The position numbers and the translations under genes are program-made. Below, one piece after another: positions 33,561 to 40,392 of a stretch of 40,392 nt of DNA. Under the pieces are notes generated by a model, which was not told the DNA's origin, did no database searches, and was given only the letters and a program-made list of their open reading frames with translations. Each line of letters opens with the position of its first letter. The stretch's first letter is position 1. This DNA is from Sphingomonas-like bacterium B12 (GTDB lineage: Bacteria > Pseudomonadota > Alphaproteobacteria > Sphingomonadales > Sphingomonadaceae): contig BACX01000582.1 of assembly GCA_000333335.1 (NCBI GenBank), positions 95-40,486 of the forward strand, given 5' to 3'.

Positions 33561-34310
33561 ATGACGCCACCGTTGCAGCAGCAGCCTCGTTACATCCAGC
33601 TCGCGCAGACTCTGATCGCGGAGATCGAGTCCGGCCAGTATCCGGTGGGCGCGCTGATCCCGACGGAGTTCGAGCTGTGCGACCAGTTCGGTGCGAGCCG
33701 CTTCACGGTGCGCGAGGCGGTCAAGCGGCTCGTCCAGCTCGGCATGGTGGCGCGTCAGCCGGGCGTCGGCACCCGCGTGCTGGGGCCACGGCAGGAGACC
33801 GGCTACACGCAGGTGATCGAGGGCCTGACCGATCTGCATCGCTATACGGCGGAAACGCGCCTCGAAATCCTCAAGCGCGACGTGGTGGAGGTGTCGGGCG
33901 ATCTCGCCAAGCGGCTGGGCGCAAAACCGGGCGAGGCGTGGCTGCTGCTGGAGGCGCTGCGCCGGACAGCGACCGAGGCCCCGCTCGCGCTGTCTAGCAT
34001 CTACATCCACCCCGCCTTCCGGGGCGTCGAGATCGGCAGCGGCGACGATCACACGCCGATCTACACGCGCATCGAGCAGCAGTTCGGCGAGCAGATCGTC
34101 GAGGTGACGCAGCAGCTGGAGGGCATGGCGATCGACACGCGCTCCGCCCAGTTGCTCGGCGTCAAGCGCGGCTCGCCGGCGCTGCGCGTCACCCGCGCCT
34201 ATCGCAACCGCCGGGGCGAGATCGTCGAGTTGGCGATCAACACCCATCCGGCCGACCGTTATTCCTATTCGCAGACCTTCCGCCGTGACGATCGCGGCGC
34301 GCTGACCTGA
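33561..34310 (+). CDS. GntR/HutC-family regulator of the acyl-CoA locus
   Basis: 249 aa. The winged-helix N-terminus is PRYIQLAQTLIAEIESGQYPVGALIPTEFELCDQFGASRFTVREAVKRLVQLGMVARQPGVGTRV (about 9-73). A UTRA effector domain follows (VIEGLTDLHRYTAETR..., LLEALRRTATEAPLALSSIYIHPAF, YTRIEQQFGEQIVEVTQQLEGMAID, LLGVKRGSPALRVTRAYRNRRGEIVELAINTHPADRYSY). The ATG at 33561 has GGGGAAAG upstream; an upstream in-frame ATG would place the operator-like site inside the gene. It sits within the catabolic cluster, 12 bp before citE, and palindromic sites of GntR size recur before five local units, so it is the best candidate to bind them. The effector may be an acyl-CoA or the free acid (inference). Confidence 0.9.
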   Translation: MTPPLQQQPRYIQLAQTLIAEIESGQYPVGALIPTEFELCDQFGASRFTVREAVKRLVQLGMVARQPGVGTRVLGPRQETGYTQVIEGLTDLHRYTAETRLEILKRDVVEVSGDLAKRLGAKPGEAWLLLEALRRTATEAPLALSSIYIHPAFRGVEIGSGDDHTPIYTRIEQQFGEQIVEVTQQLEGMAIDTRSAQLLGVKRGSPALRVTRAYRNRRGEIVELAINTHPADRYSYSQTFRRDDRGALT

Positions 34311-34322
34311 AAGGCACCACCC

Positions 34323-35141
34323 ATGTCGCTTCCCGCCCGTTCGATCCTCTTCGTACCCGGTGACCGCCCCGAGCGGTTCGAGAAGGCGGCGGCGAGCGGC
34401 GCGGATATGGTGATCCTCGATCTGGAGGATGCGGTGCTGCCCGATGGGAAGGCGGGCGCGCGGGACCGCATTCACGATGCGCTGGCGGCGATCGACGCGC
34501 CGCGCTTCGTGGTGCGGGTGAACAGCCTCGGCACCGACTGGCACGGCGACGACGTGCGCGCGCTGGCGGGCCTGCCGGGGCTGACCGGTCTGATGCTGCC
34601 GAAGGCCGAGGGGCCGGAAGATTTCGCGACGATGCGCAGCGCGAAGGTGCCGATGCACGCGCTGGTCGAGACGGTGCGCGGTGTACTCAACCTGCCCGCA
34701 TTGTGCGCGACGGAGGGGCTGGTGCGTCTCTCCTTCGGGACGGTGGATTTCCAGGTCGATGCCGGGATCGACGGCGACGGCGTCGAGATCGACGCGGTGC
34801 GCACGATGATGGTGCTGCACTCCAAGGCGGCCGGGCTGGAGGCGCCGGTGGACGGCGTGTCGAACGACCTCGCCGACATTGAGGGGCTGGCCCGCGATGC
34901 CGCGCGCTCGCGCCGCTTCGGCTTCGGCGGCAAGCTGTGCGTCCACCCCAGGCAGGTCGCCACCGTCAACGCCGCCTTCGCGCCCAGCGCGACCGACGTG
35001 GACTGGGCCGAGCGGGTGATGACCGCGCTCGACGGCGCGCATGGCGCGGTGGCGGTTGACGGCAAGCTGATCGACAAGCCGATCGTCGACCGCGCCCGGC
35101 AGGTGCTGGCCGCCCGCGAGAGCTACGGCATGGCGGCCTGA
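34323..35141 (+). CDS. ccl: CitE-like beta-hydroxyacyl-CoA lyase, probable citramalyl-CoA lyase
   Basis: 272 aa, HpcH/HpaI aldolase (CitE-like) fold. RSILFVPGDRPERFEKAAASGADMVILDLEDAV (7-39), Arg65 in FVVRVNSLGT, LMLPKAEGPEDF, Glu116 in HALVETVRGVLNL and Asp142 in LSFGTVDFQVDAG (Mg2+ ligands), and FGFGGKLCVHPRQVATVN. The family includes malyl-, beta-methylmalyl- and citramalyl-CoA lyases. With the upstream hydratase and CoA-transferase, cleavage of citramalyl-CoA to acetyl-CoA and pyruvate is the most coherent role. The start ATG follows gntR by 12 bp with a weak ribosome-binding site (AAGG). It is not attached to citrate lyase genes, which argues against a citrate lyase beta subunit. Confidence 0.87.
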   Translation: MSLPARSILFVPGDRPERFEKAAASGADMVILDLEDAVLPDGKAGARDRIHDALAAIDAPRFVVRVNSLGTDWHGDDVRALAGLPGLTGLMLPKAEGPEDFATMRSAKVPMHALVETVRGVLNLPALCATEGLVRLSFGTVDFQVDAGIDGDGVEIDAVRTMMVLHSKAAGLEAPVDGVSNDLADIEGLARDAARSRRFGFGGKLCVHPRQVATVNAAFAPSATDVDWAERVMTALDGAHGAVAVDGKLIDKPIVDRARQVLAARESYGMAA

Positions 35142-35158
35142 TGCCGTAGCACCCAGAG

Positions 35159-35169
35159 CGCGGACCCGG

Positions 35170-35179
<10 letters not shown>
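35159..35179. terminator. Possible bidirectional hairpin between convergent genes
   Basis: CGCGGAC (35159-35165) and GTCCGCG (35173-35179) form a perfect 7-bp stem with a 7-nt loop. It lies between the citE stop and the convergent dehydrogenase and covers the latter's stop codon. No T run follows on either side, so function as a terminator is only suggested by position. Confidence 0.35.
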
Positions 35180-36951
<1,772 letters not shown>

Positions 36952-37005
36952 TTCTCTCTCCATGTCGTTATCGGTCCGGCATCGGTCGTCGCCGGATAGC
37001 AGGGT

Positions 37006-37923
37006 TCAGGGCGTGTGGGGTATCGTGCCGCCCGCCGCCCGGTCGGGGCGCAGGCGGATCAGGCCCTCCTGCGCGGTGCGGGCGATGATGCGGCCGTCGC
37101 GGCTGTAGATCGCGCCGGTGGCATGGCCGCGCCCGCGCCCCGCCCAGTCGCTCTCCGTCGCGTAGAGCAGCCAGTCGTCGAGCGGCGCCTCGTCGTGGAA
37201 CCAGACGGCATGATCGAGACTCGCCGTCTGCATGGCGGTGCGGAACATGCTGATGCCGTGCGGGATCAGCGCGGAACTGAGCAGGGCATAATCGGAGATG
37301 TAGGCCAGGATCGCGCGGCGCAACGCGGCATCCTCCGGCACAGGCCCGCGCAGCCGGAACCAGGTGCGCGCGATCGGCTCGGCCTTGCCTTGCTGCAGGA
37401 AGGAGGGATGGCCGACCGGGCGCATCTCGACGGCGGAGGGGTGCTCCAGATAGCGGCGCACGGTCTCGGGCCAGCCGTCGTAGCGATCGGCGAGATCGGC
37501 GAGCGAAGGCAGGCTCTCGGGCGCGGGGACATCCGGCATCGCCGCGCCGTGCGACAGGCCCTCCTCCAGCCGCTGGAACGAGGCGGTGAGGCTGAGCAGC
37601 GGCATCCCGTTCTGGATCGCGATCACCCGCCTGCTGGCGAAGCTGCGCCCGTCGAAATCCCGCTCCACGCGCAGGATGATCGGCTGGCGCTCGTCGCCGG
37701 GGCGCAGGAAATAAGCGTGGAGGCTGTGGGCGATCTTGTCATCGTCGATCGACCGCTCGGCCGCCATGAAGGCCTGCGCCACAACCTGCCCGCCGAAGAT
37801 CCGGCCCGTCGCGCCGGGGATGGCCGGCCCCCGATAGAGATCGCGATCCAGCCGTTCGAGATCGAGCAGGGCGACGAGCCCCGCCACGAGCGCCGTGCTT
37901 TCATGTCCGGACAAAGTTCTCAT
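37006..37923 (-). CDS. tesB: Acyl-CoA thioesterase II
   Basis: 305 aa as drawn, double hot-dog fold. LLDLERLDRDLYRGPAIPGATGRIFGGQVVAQAFMAAERSI at the N-terminus; HSLHAYFLRPGDERQPIILRVERDFDGRSFASRRV; ALIPHGISMFRTAMQTASLDHAVWFHDEAPLDDWLLYATESDWAGRGRGHATGAIYSRDGRIIARTAQEGLIR at the C-terminus with the catalytic Asp/Thr/Gln region. It hydrolyses acyl-CoA to free acid and CoA, perhaps relieving CoA trapping in this pathway. The start is doubtful: the ATG at 37923 puts an operator-like palindrome inside codons 4-7, while a GTG at 37887 (12 codons later) would leave it upstream and gives a length closer to other TesB proteins. Confidence 0.9.
   Translation of the reverse strand: MRTLSGHESTALVAGLVALLDLERLDRDLYRGPAIPGATGRIFGGQVVAQAFMAAERSIDDDKIAHSLHAYFLRPGDERQPIILRVERDFDGRSFASRRVIAIQNGMPLLSLTASFQRLEEGLSHGAAMPDVPAPESLPSLADLADRYDGWPETVRRYLEHPSAVEMRPVGHPSFLQQGKAEPIARTWFRLRGPVPEDAALRRAILAYISDYALLSSALIPHGISMFRTAMQTASLDHAVWFHDEAPLDDWLLYATESDWAGRGRGHATGAIYSRDGRIIARTAQEGLIRLRPDRAAGGTIPHTP
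37904..37913 (-). promoter_or_regulatory. Operator-like site at tesB start
   Basis: TGTCCGGACA is a perfect 10-bp palindrome, extended on the minus strand to TTTGTCCGGACAT. It lies in the first codons of the annotated tesB frame, or just upstream if translation starts at the GTG at 37887. It shares the core of the etfB and maoC operators. Confidence 0.5.
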
Positions 37924-37953
37924 GCGATCTCGCTACCCGAAACCGCGCGGCGT

Positions 37954-39132
37954 TCAAGCCCCTTGCGCGCTCTCGATGCGCGGGGCGCGGCGCAGCCGTT
38001 CGGCGATCGCCAGCCCGAGCAGGACGAGCAGGCCCGTGAACGCGACGATCCCGGCCCAGTCGGCATGGCTCCAGGCGAGGCCTCCGACCGAGCCGAGGAC
38101 GCTCGACCCCATATAATAAGAGAAGAGGTAGAAGGAGGCGGCGATGGCACGGTCCGCCCCGGCGCGCTTGCTCACCCAACTCGATGCGATCGAATGCGCG
38201 CCGAAGAAGCCCCCGGTCGCCAGTGCCAGGCCGAGGATGAAGACCGGCAGGCCCGGCGCGAGCGTCAGCGCGATGCCCGCGACGAAGATCAGGATCGGCA
38301 CCGGGAATGTCTCGGGCAGGCCCATCCGGCTGGCGCGCTTGCCGAACCAGGCGGAACTCGCCGTGCCCACCAGATAGATCAGGAAGAGCGCGCCGATCGC
38401 GGAAGGGCTCAGATCGTAGGGCGGCCGCATCAGATGGAAGCCCGCATAATTGTAGAGCGTGACGAAACCGCCCATCAGCAGGAAGGCTTCGGCATAGAGC
38501 GATCGCATCGTGCCGTCGCGCGCCAGCCGTGCCAGCGCGTCCGCCAGCGAGCGGAGGTCATGGCGGCGCGAGGTGAACCCTCCCGACGGGGGCGCCATCG
38601 CGCAAAAGACCAGCGCGGCGATCAGGCTCGCGCCACCCACCGCCGCAAGCCCCGCCTGCCAGCCGAAATGATCCGCCACCACCGCGCCGCCGACACGGCC
38701 CGCCATCCCGCCGATCGTGGTGCCCGCGACGTAGAGGCCGACGATCGTGGACAGATTGGCGGCCCCCGCTTCCTCGGCGACATAAGCCATCGCCACCGAC
38801 GGCAGGCCCGCGATCGCCACGCCGATCAGGAACCGGCTGGCGAGGAGCGTGCTCCAGTCGGTCACGAACGATGACGCGCAGGTGAGCAGGGAGGCGGACA
38901 ACAGGGAAGCGATCATCACCCCGCGCCGGCCCAGCCGATCCGACACGATGCCCGCGAACACGATGCCGATCGCCAGCGGCCCGGTGGTGAGCGATACGGC
39001 GAGGCTCGCCTGCGCGCCATTGAGGCCGAACTGCCGGGCCAGCTGCGGTAGCAGAGGCTGCGTCGCATAGAGCAGGGCGAAGGTGGCGAGACCCGCCATC
39101 AGCATAGCGAGCTTCAGGCGGAAGGCGCGCAT
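37954..39132 (-). CDS. MFS transporter (YnfM-like)
   Basis: 392 aa with twelve hydrophobic segments. AMLMAGLATFALLYATQPLLPQLARQFGLNGAQASLAVSL begins TM1-2; loop motif GIVSDRLGRRGVMIASLL; FLIGVAIAGLPSVAMAYVAEEAGAANLSTIVGLYVAGTTIGGMAGRVGGAVVADHFGW; VGTASSAWFGKRASRMGLPE in the second half. It resembles the YnfM/arabinose-efflux type of the major facilitator superfamily. The ATG at 39132 has AAGG 7 nt upstream. A palindrome variant (TGTGCGGACA) lies 14 bp before the start. Its stop is 30 bp before tesB, so co-transcription is likely. It may export the acid or by-products, or be a second importer; direction cannot be read. Confidence 0.87.
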   Translation of the reverse strand: MRAFRLKLAMLMAGLATFALLYATQPLLPQLARQFGLNGAQASLAVSLTTGPLAIGIVFAGIVSDRLGRRGVMIASLLSASLLTCASSFVTDWSTLLASRFLIGVAIAGLPSVAMAYVAEEAGAANLSTIVGLYVAGTTIGGMAGRVGGAVVADHFGWQAGLAAVGGASLIAALVFCAMAPPSGGFTSRRHDLRSLADALARLARDGTMRSLYAEAFLLMGGFVTLYNYAGFHLMRPPYDLSPSAIGALFLIYLVGTASSAWFGKRASRMGLPETFPVPILIFVAGIALTLAPGLPVFILGLALATGGFFGAHSIASSWVSKRAGADRAIAASFYLFSYYMGSSVLGSVGGLAWSHADWAGIVAFTGLLVLLGLAIAERLRRAPRIESAQGA

Positions 39133-39145
39133 GAGGAAACCTTAT

Positions 39146-39155
39146 TGTGCGGACA
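39146..39155 (-). promoter_or_regulatory. Degenerate operator-like site before MFS gene
   Basis: TGTGCGGACA differs by one base from TGTCCGGACA and is flanked by ATT and TTAG, as in the etfB site. It lies 13-23 bp upstream of the MFS start, in the 123-bp gap after the SBF-like gene. Confidence 0.45.
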
Positions 39156-39255
39156 TTAGGGTAAATGCTCTTCGATGTTTCGGCAAGTCGGTGCGGATTG
39201 CCATGATTTGCGGAGGCGATGGCATTGCCGGGACGGGACGATAGCAGTTTGCACT

Positions 39256-40314
39256 CTACGACACGATCGGGGCGGACGATTGACTCTGGCAGCGCCGGGC
39301 ATCGTTCGAGCCGACCGTCGCAGGCGCGCGCGCCGTGTCCCGCCCGCGATCGGCATAACGCCGCGCCAGCGTCGCGCAGACGAAGAGCTGTGCCTGGTGG
39401 AACAGCATCAGCGGGAGCACGATCAAGCCGATCGCATGACCGGGGAAGAGGATCGTGGCCATCGGAATCCCGCCCGCCATGCTCTTCTTCGATCCGCAGA
39501 ACACGATCGCGATCTCGTCCTCCTTCGAGAAGGCGAGGGCGCGGCTGACCCACGTCGTCGAGCAGATGACGATCGCCAGCACGACCAGATCGATCAGCAG
39601 GATGACGGCGATGCTCGCGGGCGAGAGTTGGTGCCAGATCCCGGCGACCATGCCGGCGCTGAAGGCCGCATAGACCACGACCAGCACCGAACCGCGATCG
39701 ACGACCGAGGTCAGCAATGAATGGCGGAGCAGCCATTCGCCGAGCCACGGCCGCACCGCCTGCCCGACGATGAACGGCAGCAGGATCTGCAGCGCGATGT
39801 CCTCCAGCGCCTTCAGCGAGAAGCCGCCGCTCGCCGCCGGCAGCAGCTGCGAGACGAGGATGGGGGTGAGGATCACGCCGAGCATGTTCGATAGCGAGGC
39901 GCTGCACAGCGCACCCGGCACGTTGCCGCGCGCGATCGAGGTGAAGGCGATCGACGATTGCACGGTCGACGGCAGCAGGCACAGGAACATCAGGCCGGTC
40001 ACCACGTCCTTCGGCAGATGCCCGCGCAGCAGCAGGGACAGACCGACGCCGATCGCCGGGAACAGGATGTAGGTGCTGGCGAAGATCAGCGACTGCAGCC
40101 GCCAGTGCGAGAGGCCCGACACGATCGCCTCCGGCTTCAGACGCGCGCCGTAGAGCAGGAAGAGCAGCGCCACGGCCAGATTGACCGCCACGCCGACCAT
40201 GCCCGCCGCCGCGCCGCGCGCCGGCAGCAGCGCGGCAAAGCCTACGGTGCCGATCAGCAGCAGGAGGTAGGGGTCGATCCGCAACCGGGAGCGGAGTGCG
40301 TCGAGAATCGCCAT
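39256..40314 (-). CDS. SBF-like (bile acid:sodium symporter family) transporter
   Basis: 352 aa with about ten membrane segments, of the SBF-like CPA transporter family. Motifs: PYLLLLIGTVGFAALLPARG, VALLFLLYGARLKPEAIVSGLSHWRLQ, LLPSTVQSSIAFTSIARGNVPGALCSASLSNMLGVILTPIL and FCGSKKSMAGGIPMATILFPGHAIGLIVLPLMLFHQAQLFVCA. These proteins move organic anions with Na+ or H+; substrates in bacteria are mostly unknown. The ATG at 40314 has AAGGGA 6 nt upstream; the longer frame adds a leader that ignores this. The last about 25 residues after ARRYADR are polar and of unusual composition. No operator-like palindrome is seen before it. It could serve the acid pathway, but its link to that regulon is only by position. 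Confidence 0.87.
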   Translation of the reverse strand: MAILDALRSRLRIDPYLLLLIGTVGFAALLPARGAAAGMVGVAVNLAVALLFLLYGARLKPEAIVSGLSHWRLQSLIFASTYILFPAIGVGLSLLLRGHLPKDVVTGLMFLCLLPSTVQSSIAFTSIARGNVPGALCSASLSNMLGVILTPILVSQLLPAASGGFSLKALEDIALQILLPFIVGQAVRPWLGEWLLRHSLLTSVVDRGSVLVVVYAAFSAGMVAGIWHQLSPASIAVILLIDLVVLAIVICSTTWVSRALAFSKEDEIAIVFCGSKKSMAGGIPMATILFPGHAIGLIVLPLMLFHQAQLFVCATLARRYADRGRDTARAPATVGSNDARRCQSQSSAPIVS

Positions 40315-40392
40315 GGGAAGTCCCTTCGTTGGTGAAGGGCATGTCGACCGCAAGAGAGAAATCGACAATCCCGATAGCCATGATAACGGTCA
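40315..40392. other. Upstream region of SBF-like gene, no gene visible
   Basis: 78 bp to the window end. It carries the ribosome-binding site for the SBF-like gene; nothing else stands out. Confidence 0.4.

Noticed and set aside
34323..35141. CitE-like gene as citrate lyase beta subunit
   Set aside because: No citD, citF, citC or citG neighbours; CoA-transferase and hydratase context fits a stand-alone acyl-CoA lyase.

Overview
The window looks like chromosomal DNA from an alphaproteobacterium of the Sphingomonadales (Sphingomonas-like). I base this on high GC, the style of the proteins (a TonB-dependent receptor with an EIVVTGIR plug start, a TPR-sulfotransferase and a cupin_8 protein beside it, a NagX homologue, a GH106 rhamnosidase) and short ATGA/GTGA gene overlaps. 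No database search was possible. I saw no rRNA, tRNA or CRISPR array.

Region 1 (1-16556) is an almost complete N-acetylglucosamine/chitooligosaccharide utilisation locus. Two transcription units diverge from an AT-rich control region at 4262-4489. Leftwards run a GntR repressor, a SIS-type glucosamine-6-phosphate deaminase, the NagA deacetylase and a cupin_8 protein. Rightwards run a TonB-dependent receptor, a GH20 hexosaminidase, a fused IIA-HPr-EI phosphotransferase protein, a NagE-like IICB permease and NagX. This covers outer-membrane entry, periplasmic trimming, phosphorylating import and conversion to fructose-6-phosphate. A TPR-sulfotransferase converges on it, and a decayed IS5-type transposase end borders it at the left edge.

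Region 2 (16557-24056) is a rearranged accessory stretch. It holds an orphan TetR regulator with a perfect 16-bp palindrome at its promoter, then an IS3-family element (18610-19878). The element is flanked by two different genes that both lost their 5' ends: a dihydroflavonol-reductase-like epimerase on the left and a RhaT-like rhamnose transporter on the right. No target duplication is visible, which points to a deletion or recombination through the IS. A complete GH106 alpha-L-rhamnosidase follows the broken transporter.

Region 3 (24105-40392) is an acyl-CoA catabolic locus. The core operon maoC - MFS - mmgE/prpD - acyl-CoA dehydrogenase - class III CoA-transferase, followed by gntR - citE, matches in gene families the itaconate degradation cluster of Pseudomonas aeruginosa (ich, acyl-CoA dehydrogenase, MmgE/PrpD, ict, ccl). 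It has an MFS permease instead of a TRAP system and a HutC-type GntR regulator. Around it lie etfBA, an OprB-like porin, a second acyl-CoA dehydrogenase, a TesB thioesterase, an MFS permease and an SBF-like transporter. A palindrome TTGTCCGGACAA, or a close variant, sits before etfB, maoC, gntR, the second MFS gene and at the start of tesB. This suggests one regulon in which the local GntR protein controls uptake, CoA activation, hydration, cleavage and electron transfer. The shared operator is the most informative non-coding signal in the window.
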